This document shows positions 15,320 to 23,678 of a stretch of DNA of 33,504 bases, piece by piece. Position 1 is the stretch's first letter. Every line of letters begins with the position of its first letter. A program made the position numbers and the translations under genes. Under the pieces are notes generated by a model that was not told the origin of the DNA, ran no database searches, and worked only from the letters and a program-made list of their open reading frames with translations. Origin of the DNA: Phycisphaerales bacterium (GTDB lineage Bacteria > Planctomycetota > Phycisphaerae > Phycisphaerales > UBA1924). The stretch covers positions 1 to 33,504 of the forward strand of contig JAGQOH010000038.1 in assembly GCA_020427635.1 (NCBI GenBank), in the 5' to 3' direction.

Positions 15320-16639
15320 ATGAAAATTTCTCGCCCGCTGCTTGCGCTTGTGCTTGCCGTCGTCGCTGCGCAATCATCGCTCGCCGCCAATTCCATCACC
15401 TACCAAGGTCAACTCAACCAGAACGGCCTCGCCGTCACTGGCAGGCGCAACATGAACTTCTCGCTCTGGACCGCAGCATCCGGCGGCTCCCAGATCGCAG
15501 GCCCCCTCGTCATCAACAACGTGCAGGTCGACGGTGGCCTCTTCCAGGTCGAACTCAACTTCACGGGCGAAGACATCGGCGCGACCAATACCAACCGCTG
15601 GCTTCAAATCACGGTCGAGGGCAACACGCTGTCACCGCGCCAGCTCCTCACTGCGTCGCCCTACTCCATCCAAACGCGCGGCATCTTCGTCAATAACGCC
15701 GGCGACGTTGGCATCGGCACGAACAGTCCAAGCTTCGACTTCCACCTGAAGGAAACGAAGCCAGCGGGTACCGGTCAACCCCCCGTCTCACTCTCCCTCG
15801 AATGGACGCAGAGTGTGATCGGCACACCTCCCCGCGATTGGCTGACCTTCCGCGTTGGCGGCAGTGGGAATGTGGCCGCAGGCCAAGACGGCGCGCACAT
15901 CATCCACGACAGCGATAGCAAGCTGCACATCTCGACCGAGTCTTCCATCGGCTCGGGCACACCTACGCCACAACTCACCATCGACACCAACAATCGCTTT
16001 GGCATTGGAACCACAAGCCCGTCTGCGAACGCCAAGGTCACGATCTCGCCGCCGTCGCAAAACGCTGCCTTGCTTGCGCTCGCATCAAACAACATTGGCC
16101 CCGCCATTGATGCGATCAACCTCGGCGCAAGCCCCGCGGTGCAAGCTGCAAACAATGGCGGCGCACCGGCCATTCAAGCCCTTGGCGGCAACGACACTTC
16201 GCTCGGCGGGGGTGGCATCGTCAACATCGGCAACTTCACGTCGTCAAACATCAGCATCGACACCAATGAAATCATGGCGCGCAACAACGGCTCAACCGCG
16301 CCGCTCTACCTCAATGCTGATGGCGGCGATGTCATCATGGGTGCCCAGCGCACCAAACCGCCGTATGCCTATGGCAGAATTCTCGAGGATGGCACACTCG
16401 TAAATGCATCACCGAACGTGACTGGCGTTGCCTGGAGTACCGACCACTTCTTTGTGCACATCAATGGTGGATTCCTAGATACCGATGTTGTCATCATCAC
16501 CGACGGGTATGTCGGCAACGGCGCGCCCACAATCGGCCGCGGCTATCGCGACGGCACCGACCTGCTCATCGCCACGTACAACACCGTGGACGGCTGGGAT
16601 GGCCGCAACCCCGTCAACTTCGTGGTCTACCGACCCTGA
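15320..16639 (+). CDS. Secreted paralogue of the preceding protein, unknown function
   Basis: A 439-residue exported protein, 26 bp after its paralogue. The start is ATG 15320 with GGAG 6 nt upstream, giving a signal peptide MKISRPLLALVLAVVAAQ...SLAAN. The N-terminal domain repeats that of the upstream gene closely (ITYQGQLNQNG, FSLWTAASGG, VDGGLFQVELNFTGED, LSPRQLLTASPYSIQTRG), as do the LSLEWTQSVIGTPPRDW segment and the FVVYRP end. The middle, about residues 240-330, differs: it is rich in Asn, Ala and Gly (for example ALASNNIGPAIDAINLG, PAVQAANNGG) and looks like imperfect repeats. The pair therefore arose by tandem duplication, with a conserved N-terminus and ends and a diverged centre. 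Function unknown. Confidence 0.8.
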   Translation: MKISRPLLALVLAVVAAQSSLAANSITYQGQLNQNGLAVTGRRNMNFSLWTAASGGSQIAGPLVINNVQVDGGLFQVELNFTGEDIGATNTNRWLQITVEGNTLSPRQLLTASPYSIQTRGIFVNNAGDVGIGTNSPSFDFHLKETKPAGTGQPPVSLSLEWTQSVIGTPPRDWLTFRVGGSGNVAAGQDGAHIIHDSDSKLHISTESSIGSGTPTPQLTIDTNNRFGIGTTSPSANAKVTISPPSQNAALLALASNNIGPAIDAINLGASPAVQAANNGGAPAIQALGGNDTSLGGGGIVNIGNFTSSNISIDTNEIMARNNGSTAPLYLNADGGDVIMGAQRTKPPYAYGRILEDGTLVNASPNVTGVAWSTDHFFVHINGGFLDTDVVIITDGYVGNGAPTIGRGYRDGTDLLIATYNTVDGWDGRNPVNFVVYRP

Positions 16640-16648
16640 AATCGACGC

Positions 16649-16654
16649 TAATCT
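16649..16654 (+). promoter_or_regulatory. -10-like hexamer close to the xseA start
   Basis: TAATCT ends 8 nt before ATG 16663 and there is no Shine-Dalgarno sequence. It fits the leaderless pattern seen elsewhere in the window. The -35 region (TCTACC, 17 bp away) is weak. Confidence 0.35.
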
Positions 16655-16662
16655 GTGGCGTG

Positions 16663-18210
16663 ATGTCTCGCCTGCCGTTCGATCCCGAGAAGATGAAAGC
16701 TGCGGAGGCGGCTGCGCGCGCTGAGCCGGGCCCGAAGGCAAGCGACGGGGCTCCTTCCACGTCCCGCCCCCTCTCCGTCTCCCAGCTCGCCACCGAAATC
16801 GACCTCGCCCTCAAAGACAACCTCCCCGCCAAAGTCCTCGTGCGCGGCGAGATCTCGGGCTTCAAGAACCAGAACCACTGGTACTTCTCGCTCAAAGACG
16901 AAGCTGCGGTGATCAGTTGCGTCATGTTCGCTTCGTCGGCGCGCAAACAAACCTTCACCCCCAAAGATGGCGACGATGTCCTCGCCACGGGTCGTGTCGA
17001 GTTCTGGCAACGCGGCGGGCGCACCCAACTCTACATCGAAAAACTGGAGCCCATCGGCGCGGGGGCACTGGAAGCCAAGTTCCGTGCGTTGTGTGAGGCA
17101 CTGCGGGCGCTCGAGTATTTCGATCCTGCGCGGAAGAAGGCGCTGCCGCTGTTTCCGCGGCGTATTGCAATCGTGACGTCGCGCAACGCTGCGGCATTGC
17201 AGGATGTGCTGGACACCGCGCGCCGTCGGTGCCCAGGCATCGAGCTGTCCCTGGTCGATGTGCGTGTGCAGGGGGAGGCTGCTGCGCCGCAGGTGGCTCG
17301 TGCGATTGCCTGGCTCAGCAACAACGCTTCCAAACTCAGCATCGATGCCATTCTTGTGACGCGTGGTGGCGGCTCCATCGAAGATCTCTGGGCGTTTAAT
17401 GAGCGCGTCGTTGCCGATGCCATCTTCAATTGCACGATCCCGGTCGTCGCGGCCATTGGCCACGAAACAGATACGACCGTTGCGGAACTCGTCGCGGACG
17501 AACGATGCGCGACGCCCACGCAAGCGGCGATGCGCCTGATTCCCGATCGTATGGCGCTGCTCGAACAGCTCGACCATCTCGGCGCGAGGCTGCATGGACG
17601 GGTCGATCGCACGCTTGTTGGCGAGCGCCGCCACATCAGGACATTGCGCTCGCGCCTCACGCAAGGGGGCGCGCACTACCTTTCGCGCCAATCTGTCCGC
17701 CTTGAGCGGCTTGCGGCGCGCCTTGCGAAGCATCGTCCCGACGCGATCTATGCCCGCCGACGTGTGCGCCTTGATCGGGCATCGGATCGACTCGCAAGCG
17801 CGATTGGGGCTCGTCTGGCGGCCACGCCGCACGAATCACTGTTCGACATGCTCACAGATAGCCTCGCCCGTTCTCTCGAACGAGCCCACGCGCGCATCAG
17901 CGCCCTCGATCGGGAGCTCGAAGTCGTCTCACCCATGGCTGTCCTCGCCCGAGGCTATTCCATGACCCTCCGCGCCGACGGCTCTGCCCTCCGCCGTGCC
18001 GGCGATGCAACTCCGGGAGATACCCTGACGACGCGCCTTTCTGCGGGCACGGTGACCTCGCGGGTTGAATCGGCAGGCGATGGCCCGGCGGCGCCGCGGC
18101 AAGCCGCCCCGGCCCTTCCCAAGCGCGAACAATTGCAATCCGCCCGCAAGGGGGCACTCAGGCGGCGCTCGCGCAAGGCGGACGATCCGACGCAGATGGA
18201 CCTGTTCTAG
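16663..18210 (+). CDS. xseA: Exodeoxyribonuclease VII large subunit
   Basis: A 515-residue nuclease subunit that degrades single-stranded DNA together with XseB. Residues about 35-130 form the OB-fold tRNA-anticodon-like domain (LSVSQLATEIDLAL, VLVRGEISGFKNQNHWYFSLKDE). The catalytic domain follows, with RIAIVTSRNAAALQDVL, ILVTRGGGSIEDLWAFNE and PVVAAIGHETDTTVAELVAD, all standard for XseA. The long helical C-terminus ends near SPMAVLARGYSM. The tail after about residue 450 is basic and low-complexity, ending DPTQMDLF. I chose ATG 16663; GTG 16660 is also possible. xseB follows 21 bp later. The antisense ORF at 16648-17832 is a shadow. Confidence 0.94.
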   Translation: MSRLPFDPEKMKAAEAAARAEPGPKASDGAPSTSRPLSVSQLATEIDLALKDNLPAKVLVRGEISGFKNQNHWYFSLKDEAAVISCVMFASSARKQTFTPKDGDDVLATGRVEFWQRGGRTQLYIEKLEPIGAGALEAKFRALCEALRALEYFDPARKKALPLFPRRIAIVTSRNAAALQDVLDTARRRCPGIELSLVDVRVQGEAAAPQVARAIAWLSNNASKLSIDAILVTRGGGSIEDLWAFNERVVADAIFNCTIPVVAAIGHETDTTVAELVADERCATPTQAAMRLIPDRMALLEQLDHLGARLHGRVDRTLVGERRHIRTLRSRLTQGGAHYLSRQSVRLERLAARLAKHRPDAIYARRRVRLDRASDRLASAIGARLAATPHESLFDMLTDSLARSLERAHARISALDRELEVVSPMAVLARGYSMTLRADGSALRRAGDATPGDTLTTRLSAGTVTSRVESAGDGPAAPRQAAPALPKREQLQSARKGALRRRSRKADDPTQMDLF

Positions 18211-18225
18211 CGGCTCCAGTACCCT
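18197..18225 (+). promoter_or_regulatory. Possible promoter before xseB
   Basis: TGGACC (18197-18202) and TACCCT (18220-18225) are 17 bp apart. The -10-like box ends 6 nt before ATG 18232, and no Shine-Dalgarno sequence is present. It lies partly in the end of xseA, so it would be an internal promoter. Confidence 0.35.
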
Positions 18226-18231
18226 GCGCGC

Positions 18232-18498
18232 ATGGCCACGAACGACTCGAACGCCAATTTGCCGGACGACATCGCCACGCTGTCCTACGAACAAGCGATC
18301 GCCGCGCTCGAGGCCATCATCGACAAGATCGAATCGGGCGAGATCGGGCTCGAGGACTCTGTGAAGGCCTATGAACGAGGCCGCCTGCTCAAGGAGCACT
18401 GCCGGCGTATTTTGGACCGCGCGGAGAAGCAGGTCTCAGAACTCACGCCAAACGGCACGGACGCCGATGAGAGTAGCGGCGCCGCGGGCGCTGTCTGA
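18232..18498 (+). CDS. xseB: Exodeoxyribonuclease VII small subunit
   Basis: An 88-residue XseB protein. The family core is plain: LSYEQAIAALEAIIDKIESGEIGLEDSVKAYERG, then LLKEHCRRILDRAEKQVSEL. It forms a helical hairpin that binds the large subunit. It sits 21 bp after xseA, the usual arrangement, and its stop overlaps the next gene's start (TGATG). The C-terminal tail after about residue 75 is short and acidic. Confidence 0.93.
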   Translation: MATNDSNANLPDDIATLSYEQAIAALEAIIDKIESGEIGLEDSVKAYERGRLLKEHCRRILDRAEKQVSELTPNGTDADESSGAAGAV

Positions 18499-20018
18499 TG
18501 GGCAATCTCCACACAGTTCAATGGATGGCGGCGTGTGTGGGGCTGTTCTTTTTTGTGGCGCTGGGCGCGATCATTGGCTCGTTCATCAATGTGCTGGTTT
18601 ATCGCCTGCCGCGGGGCCTCAACATCGTCTCGCCGCCTTCAGCCTGTCCAAGCTGCAATCACAAGCTGGGCTGGCGGGAGAATTTTCCGATCTTTGGCTG
18701 GCTGCTGCTGGGTGGGCGCTGTCGATTCTGCAAGGCGAAGATCTCGCCTGAGTATGTCATCGTCGAGACGTTCGTCGCCCTGCTCTTTGGCGGCGTGTAC
18801 GCGATGTGGTTCATGGACCCATCGGTGTGGTCGCTCGTTGGCGTGGACACGCACGCCTGGTCACCGGAATGGACTGAGCGCTCCCTCCGCACTGTTTGGC
18901 CCATGTTCATGGTGGTGATCATTCTGCTTGGGTCACTCGTTGCGATCACGCTCATCGACGCGAAGACGTTCACGATTCCGCTGCTACTGCCTTGGTTTGC
19001 TGCGGGCGTCGCGCTCATCACGCACCCGCTTTTTGCGCTCTGGGTCGCACACTCGCGCTTTGGCCAGCTGTATCCGCAGGGCTGGCAGGACTGGCCTTGG
19101 CATTGGACCATCCCCACTGTAACCGGCCCCTGGTTGAGCGCGACGCTTGGCGCATCGATCGGCTTGGTTGTTGCGGCGCTGCTGCTGCACTTCAAAGCCA
19201 TCCCGCGCAGCTTCAGCGACTACATGGAATGGGAAGCGAAGGCCACGCAGGAGCGCTCGATTGCGGAGGCGCGCGATCCCGAGGGGGTCGCGGAACTGGA
19301 CGCACAAGGTGAGATGTCTGTGGGCCAGTTGCTGGCGCGCACCATCGCGCTGACGGGTCCCGCGCTCGCAGGCATCATGCTGGGGCTTGCCCTAGGCAAC
19401 GGCCAAGGCTCGCCGGGCTTGGGGGCCGGTCTGGGCGCTGCAGTCGGGCTCACGGTGGGGCTCTTCCTGCGCAACATCGTCGCCCGTTCGCACGAAGGCG
19501 ATGGCGTCAACGATGCGGACCCGATCTGGGTGCAATACCCGTTCGCCCGGCGGGAGATGGCCAAGGAAATCATCTTCCTCGGGCCCATCGCGCTACTTGG
19601 CGCGCTGGCCTGGGTGCTCAATCCGGCGTTCGCCAACGCGCCGCCGCTGTGGCTCGAGGCCCTTGGTGGGTCCCTGCTGGGCTTGCTCGTCGGAGGCGGC
19701 ATCGTTTGGGGTGTTCGCATTCTGGGCACCCTGGCGTTTGGCAAGGAGGCAATGGGGCTTGGCGATGTCCACCTGATGGCCGCGATTGGCGCGTGCCTGG
19801 GGTGGGTCGACCCCCTGCTGGCGTTTTTCATTGCTCCATTTCTGGGCATTTGCTGGGCGATTGGAAGCTTGTTCCTCGCGCCGGTCTTCAAGCGCGAGGG
19901 AGCGGCACTGCCCTTCGGACCACACCTGGCGATCGCGTCGGTGCTGGTGCTGCTCGGCAAGCCGGTTGTTGAGGCTGCACTGACACAGTTGATGTCCAGG
20001 CCAATCGATTTGCCCTAG
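18498..20018 (+). CDS. pilD: Prepilin leader peptidase / N-methyltransferase with a large insertion
   Basis: A 506-residue membrane protein of the A24 aspartyl-protease family, which cleaves and methylates type IV pilin-like precursors. The N-terminal methyltransferase part is recognisable: GSFINVLVYRLPRG, then a zinc-type pair CPSC and CRFC, and ISPEYVIVE. The catalytic aspartates are D154 (TLIDAKTFTIP) and D423 (GLGDVHLMAAIG, the G-x-GD motif). In studied enzymes these lie about 64 residues apart; here they are 269 apart. The extra ~200 residues contain an acidic soluble stretch near residues 235-275 and several hydrophobic segments. Total length is nearly twice normal. The gene overlaps the xseB stop by 1 bp, so it is probably cotranscribed with the nuclease genes, although the roles are unrelated. 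Confidence 0.88.
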   Translation: MGNLHTVQWMAACVGLFFFVALGAIIGSFINVLVYRLPRGLNIVSPPSACPSCNHKLGWRENFPIFGWLLLGGRCRFCKAKISPEYVIVETFVALLFGGVYAMWFMDPSVWSLVGVDTHAWSPEWTERSLRTVWPMFMVVIILLGSLVAITLIDAKTFTIPLLLPWFAAGVALITHPLFALWVAHSRFGQLYPQGWQDWPWHWTIPTVTGPWLSATLGASIGLVVAALLLHFKAIPRSFSDYMEWEAKATQERSIAEARDPEGVAELDAQGEMSVGQLLARTIALTGPALAGIMLGLALGNGQGSPGLGAGLGAAVGLTVGLFLRNIVARSHEGDGVNDADPIWVQYPFARREMAKEIIFLGPIALLGALAWVLNPAFANAPPLWLEALGGSLLGLLVGGGIVWGVRILGTLAFGKEAMGLGDVHLMAAIGACLGWVDPLLAFFIAPFLGICWAIGSLFLAPVFKREGAALPFGPHLAIASVLVLLGKPVVEAALTQLMSRPIDLP

Positions 20019-20053
20019 TGGCCCTGCCTTCGTGGGACGTCATCAATCCGGCA

Positions 20054-20081
20054 TGGACAACCGCCCTGGGCGTGGTATCCT
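20054..20081 (+). promoter_or_regulatory. Promoter of the OmpA-like lipoprotein gene
   Basis: TGGACA (20054-20059, 5/6 to the -35 consensus) and TATCCT (20076-20081) are 16 bp apart. Transcription would begin near 20088, giving a leader of about 40 nt that carries the GGAGG site at 20114-20118. Confidence 0.5.
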
Positions 20082-20126
20082 GATGCCCGGTAGGACGCCC
20101 TTCGCTCATGTATGGAGGCATGAATC

Positions 20127-20807
20127 ATGGCGAATCTGTTCGCTTCTCGTCGCGCCGCGGCCCGCACGCTTGCCGCCCTCGGCGCCCTTGTCATCACCAG
20201 TTCACTCACCGGGTGCTCGAGTAACAAGAACACGAGCGCGCTTGCTGCGCTGCGTGCCGAGAACGCCGAGCTGCGTGAGGCCCAACATCAGCTTGACGCC
20301 GCACTCAACGAGTGCGACTCGCGCTATGACGCGCTCACCAAGGAGCGCGATGATCTGCGCGCGCAGCTTGATGGCGCCTCTCGCGCACCGCGCATGACAG
20401 ACGATTTCGGCTTTGCACCGGGTTCCGGTGTGACCGTCTCGCAGCGCAACGGTGAGATCGTTGTTGAGGTCGCCGGCGATGTGCTGTTTCAGTCGGGCAA
20501 GGTCGACCTGCGCAACGATGCGAAGCGCACACTCGACCAGATCGCGAGCGTGATCAATAGCCGATACGCGGGCAACACGATCCGCATCGCGGGGCACACT
20601 GATTCGGACCCGATAAAGAAATCGGGCTGGAAGACGAACGAGCGACTGTCTTCCGAGCGCGCGCTCGCGGTCGAGGAGTATCTGGGCTCACGCGGCGTGA
20701 ACAAGGATCGCATGTATGCCGCTGCGTTTGGCTCGTCCCAGCCTCGGAGCACGAAGCAGGAGTCGCGACGCGTGGAGATCGTGATCCTCGCCTCGGGCGC
20801 TTCCTGA
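20127..20807 (+). CDS. OmpA/Pal-like lipoprotein
   Basis: A 226-residue envelope protein. The start is ATG 20127 with GGAGG 8 nt upstream. A signal peptide ends in the lipobox LTGC, so C30 should be lipidated. Residues about 38-80 are a predicted coiled coil (LAALRAENAELREAQHQLDAALNECDSRYDALTKERDDLRAQL). Residues about 105-222 form the OmpA-like peptidoglycan-binding domain: DVLFQSGKVDLRNDAKRTLDQIA, IRIAGHTDSDPI and the C-terminal helix ERLSSERALAVEEYLGSRGV followed by QPRSTKQESRRVEIVI. It probably links the outer membrane to the peptidoglycan. It is flanked by its own promoter and by recG, and the context gives no further role. Confidence 0.9.
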   Translation: MANLFASRRAAARTLAALGALVITSSLTGCSSNKNTSALAALRAENAELREAQHQLDAALNECDSRYDALTKERDDLRAQLDGASRAPRMTDDFGFAPGSGVTVSQRNGEIVVEVAGDVLFQSGKVDLRNDAKRTLDQIASVINSRYAGNTIRIAGHTDSDPIKKSGWKTNERLSSERALAVEEYLGSRGVNKDRMYAAAFGSSQPRSTKQESRRVEIVILASGAS

Positions 20808-20829
20808 GGCTTTGGTGCATCGCTCGGCG

Positions 20830-20835
20830 TAAGCT
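20830..20835 (+). promoter_or_regulatory. -10-like hexamer close to the recG start
   Basis: TAAGCT ends 9 nt before ATG 20845 with no Shine-Dalgarno sequence. No convincing -35 is seen. Included because it fits the repeated leaderless pattern. Confidence 0.3.
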
Positions 20836-20844
20836 TGTGGCGCC

Positions 20845-22986
20845 ATGAGCGCTGCGCCGACAACGCACACCTACCCCCTCACCGCACCGATCACGTCGGC
20901 GCCGGGTGTTGGGCTGCGCCGCGCCGAGGCGTTTCAACGCCTGGGCATTCGGTGCATTGCGCACCTGATCGATCACTTGCCTTTTCGGCACGAACTTGAG
21001 CAGGCCGAGGGCGCGATTGCGGACCTGACGCCGGGGCACGTGGGGGCGGCGCGGGGCGAGATCACGGCGTGTCGCGTCGTTCGCAAGAAGCGCGGGGGGC
21101 GTTTTGAGGCGGTGCTGATCGATCACACCGGGCGGCTTGACCTTGTTTGGTTCAATCAGCCCTTCCTCGCGAGTCGAATCATGCCTGGCATGCGCGTCCG
21201 CGTGCAGGGCAAGGCCGAGCGTCGCGGCCCGATGCTACAAATGGCCAACCCGCACTGGGAGGCATTGCCCGATGTCGGCGCGGAGCCCGGTGCTCGTGCC
21301 GAGCGATTGCGCCCGGTCTATCCGGCGACGGAAGATTTACCTTCGCACGTGATTGACAAGGCGGTGCAGGGCGTACTGCACGGCGCGCTTGCGCAGCTTG
21401 AGGATCACCTGCCGGAGGGTTTTCGGCGGGAGCGCGAGCTGCCATCACTTGCAGCGGCGTATCGGATGATGCATGCGCCGGAGCATGAAGACGAAGTCAA
21501 GGCGGCGCGGCGTCGCTTGGTTTATGACGAACTGCTGATGTTGCAGCTGGGTGTACAGATGCGCCGGGCGCAGCTGCGTGCCATGATGAAGGCGCCGGCG
21601 CTCGAGACCAATCCCAAGATCGATGCTCACATTCGCAAGCGACTGCCCTTTGCACTGACGCCGGCGCAGGACCACGTCGTTCAGCAAATCGCCAGCGATC
21701 TTGCAAAGACTTCGCCCGCAAATCGGCTCATCCAGGGCGATGTCGGCTCTGGAAAGACAGTCGTCGCACTGTATGCGCTGTTGCTCGCGGTCGCGCACGG
21801 CGCCCAGGGCGTGCTGCTCGCGCCGACTGAACTGCTCGCGGAACAGCACTTTCACACAATCTCGAGCATGCTCAAGGCCTCTCGTGTGCGGCTCGCGCTG
21901 CTGACCGGATCACGCGACGCGTCAACACGCGCTGCAGAGGCGGAGCGCATTGCTTCGGGGGAGATTGACATCGCGATCGGGACGCATGCCCTCCTGACCG
22001 AGCATGTGCGCTTCCACAATCTTGCAGTTGCGATCATCGATGAGCAGCACCGGTTTGGCGTGCATCAACGGGCGGCGCTCCGCGCCAAGATGGATGACGA
22101 GACGACGGCGCCACACACGCTCGTGATGACCGCAACGCCCATCCCGCGCACGCTCGCGCTGACGGTCTTTGGCGATCTGGATGTCTCGACGATTGACGGT
22201 TTGCCACCAGGTCGCCAGCCTGTTGCGACGCGCTGGGTGCGCCCGCCGCAGACGGAAGAGGTCTGGGACTTCGTGCGGACGCGCATCGACCAGGGCGAGC
22301 AGGCCTATGTGGTACTGCCAGCGATTGGCGAGGACGACGACGACGCGGAGCTGTTTGACGAGGGGGCCCCACGCGCATCGCTGCGTTCCGTGCGCTCAAC
22401 CCTGGCGCAGCTTTCGCAAGGCGTGCTTGCGGGCAAGCGACTGGCGGTCATGCACGGGCGCCTGTCGCGCGACGAGCGCGAAGCGACGATGCAACGTTTT
22501 CGTGCGGGTGAAATTGATTGCCTGATCGCGACCACGGTCATCGAAGTGGGTGTCGATATTCCGAATGCGTCGATCATGGTGATCGACCACGCGGATCGGT
22601 TCGGCCTGGCCCAATTGCATCAGCTGAGGGGGCGCATCGGTCGCGGGGAACGCAAGGGCGTGTGCATCTTGATCGCAGAGCCTTCCACGGAGGATGGGGC
22701 TGCGCGCTTGAACGCGATCGTGCGCACGACGGATGGATTTGCCCTTGCGGAGGAGGACCTCAAGCTGCGCGGCCCGGGCGAGCTGATTGGCTCGAAGCAG
22801 TCGGGGCAGTTGCCGCTGCGCCTGACGCAGTTGCCTCGCGATCAGGACCTGCTGATGCAGGCGCGGCGTGACGCGGCCCGCTGGATTGAGCAGTCGCCCA
22901 CCCTGTCCCGCCCGGAGGAGAAGGTGCTGCACACCCGATTGTGGAAGCGGTATGGCTCGACTTTGGGGCTTGTCGACGTGGCTTGA
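20845..22986 (+). CDS. recG: ATP-dependent DNA helicase RecG
   Basis: A 713-residue branch-migration helicase that remodels stalled replication forks and Holliday junctions. The N-terminal wedge domain (about residues 15-180) includes GVGLRRAEAFQRLGI and the OB-like GEITACRVVRKKRGGRFEAVL. Helicase motif I is QGDVGSGKTVVALYA (about residue 296). Motif II is the DEQH-type IDEQHRFGVHQR. Motif III is TATPIPRTLAL. The C-terminal helicase half has AVMHGRLSRDEREATMQRF, ATTVIEVGVDIPNASIMVIDHADRFGLAQLHQLRGRIGRG and the RecG-type tail DLKLRGPGELIG with the KQSGQLPL region. Length is normal (E. coli ~690). Confidence 0.95.
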   Translation: MSAAPTTHTYPLTAPITSAPGVGLRRAEAFQRLGIRCIAHLIDHLPFRHELEQAEGAIADLTPGHVGAARGEITACRVVRKKRGGRFEAVLIDHTGRLDLVWFNQPFLASRIMPGMRVRVQGKAERRGPMLQMANPHWEALPDVGAEPGARAERLRPVYPATEDLPSHVIDKAVQGVLHGALAQLEDHLPEGFRRERELPSLAAAYRMMHAPEHEDEVKAARRRLVYDELLMLQLGVQMRRAQLRAMMKAPALETNPKIDAHIRKRLPFALTPAQDHVVQQIASDLAKTSPANRLIQGDVGSGKTVVALYALLLAVAHGAQGVLLAPTELLAEQHFHTISSMLKASRVRLALLTGSRDASTRAAEAERIASGEIDIAIGTHALLTEHVRFHNLAVAIIDEQHRFGVHQRAALRAKMDDETTAPHTLVMTATPIPRTLALTVFGDLDVSTIDGLPPGRQPVATRWVRPPQTEEVWDFVRTRIDQGEQAYVVLPAIGEDDDDAELFDEGAPRASLRSVRSTLAQLSQGVLAGKRLAVMHGRLSRDEREATMQRFRAGEIDCLIATTVIEVGVDIPNASIMVIDHADRFGLAQLHQLRGRIGRGERKGVCILIAEPSTEDGAARLNAIVRTTDGFALAEEDLKLRGPGELIGSKQSGQLPLRLTQLPRDQDLLMQARRDAARWIEQSPTLSRPEEKVLHTRLWKRYGSTLGLVDVA

Positions 22987-23037
22987 CACAGCGGTGTGGA
23001 AAGAGCCCGCTCGTGCCACAAAAACGACGGTTTGCCC

Positions 23038-23066
23038 TTGTGAATCACCGAACATCACCCTAGTTT
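23038..23066 (+). promoter_or_regulatory. Promoter of the XRE-like regulator gene, apparently leaderless
   Basis: TTGTGA (23038-23043) and TAGTTT (23061-23066) are 17 bp apart. The -10-like box ends 6 nt before ATG 23073, and no Shine-Dalgarno sequence is present, so the transcript may begin at or next to the start codon. Confidence 0.45.
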
Positions 23067-23072
23067 TGCACC

Positions 23073-23678
23073 ATGGACCTGTCTCCCCTCCATGAACGGA
23101 TCCTGGCGATTGTGGGCGATCGCACCTACCGGGCGATCGGCAACATCACCGACACGAACTCGGAGACCGTTCGGCGCTACTTGCAGGGACAGGCCCCCTC
23201 AGTCGAGTTTCTCGTCGCCCTGTGCAACCGGTTTGACGTCAATGCCCACTGGCTGATCACCGGGCATGGGGCGATGAAGTATTCGGAAACGATGGCGGAG
23301 GCCCTGCGATCGGCGAACCCGGCCGAGTTGCTCAGTGCGGTCGCGGACGCCCTGGAACGCCTCACCGACCGGATGGATCGGTTAGAAGTATTCGTGCAGA
23401 CGCTGGACGTCCGCGTGCGGAGCGTGGCGGTCTCAGCGCATCACGATGGCGGCACCAAGAATGGCGCTGCCTCGATCAGGACGGATTCCGCCCCAGGTGG
23501 TCAAGCGCCCGGACAAGCAGGCCGACCAGGCATCAACGGGGCCCTCCTCCCCGAAGGCGGGCACACCGCGCCCAACTCAACCCCCGCAACCTCAGCGTCC
23601 GCCGCTGTTGGCGCCCGCCAGCGCGCCAGACGCATCGCCGACGCTGTCGCCCAACGATCATCTGAAGCTTCTGCTTGA
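23073..23678 (+). CDS. XRE-like DNA-binding regulator with coiled coil
   Basis: A 201-residue protein. Residues 1-66 form a phage-CI/XRE-type helix-turn-helix: MDLSPLHERILAIVGDRTYRAIG, then TNSETVRRYLQGQAPSVEFLVALCNRFDVNAHWLITGHGAM, where the DWLLTG-like end is typical. Residues about 85-122 are a predicted coiled coil (LLSAVADALERLTDRMDRLEVFVQTLDVRV), suggesting dimerisation. The tail from about 125 is low-complexity and ends RQRARRIADAVAQRSSEASA. From 23446 on, another frame is also open and carries a plausible C-terminal domain (next entry), so the true C-terminus is uncertain. The target genes are not evident. Confidence 0.75.
   Translation: MDLSPLHERILAIVGDRTYRAIGNITDTNSETVRRYLQGQAPSVEFLVALCNRFDVNAHWLITGHGAMKYSETMAEALRSANPAELLSAVADALERLTDRMDRLEVFVQTLDVRVRSVAVSAHHDGGTKNGAASIRTDSAPGGQAPGQAGRPGINGALLPEGGHTAPNSTPATSASAAVGARQRARRIADAVAQRSSEASA

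Noticed and set aside
16648..17832. 394-residue minus-strand ORF opposite xseA
   Set aside because: Antisense shadow of a complete xseA; no recognisable motif.
22983..22988. Perfect TTGACA at the recG stop, as a -35 box
   Set aside because: No -10-like sequence lies 16-18 bp downstream; the TTGTGA/TAGTTT pair closer to the next gene fits better.
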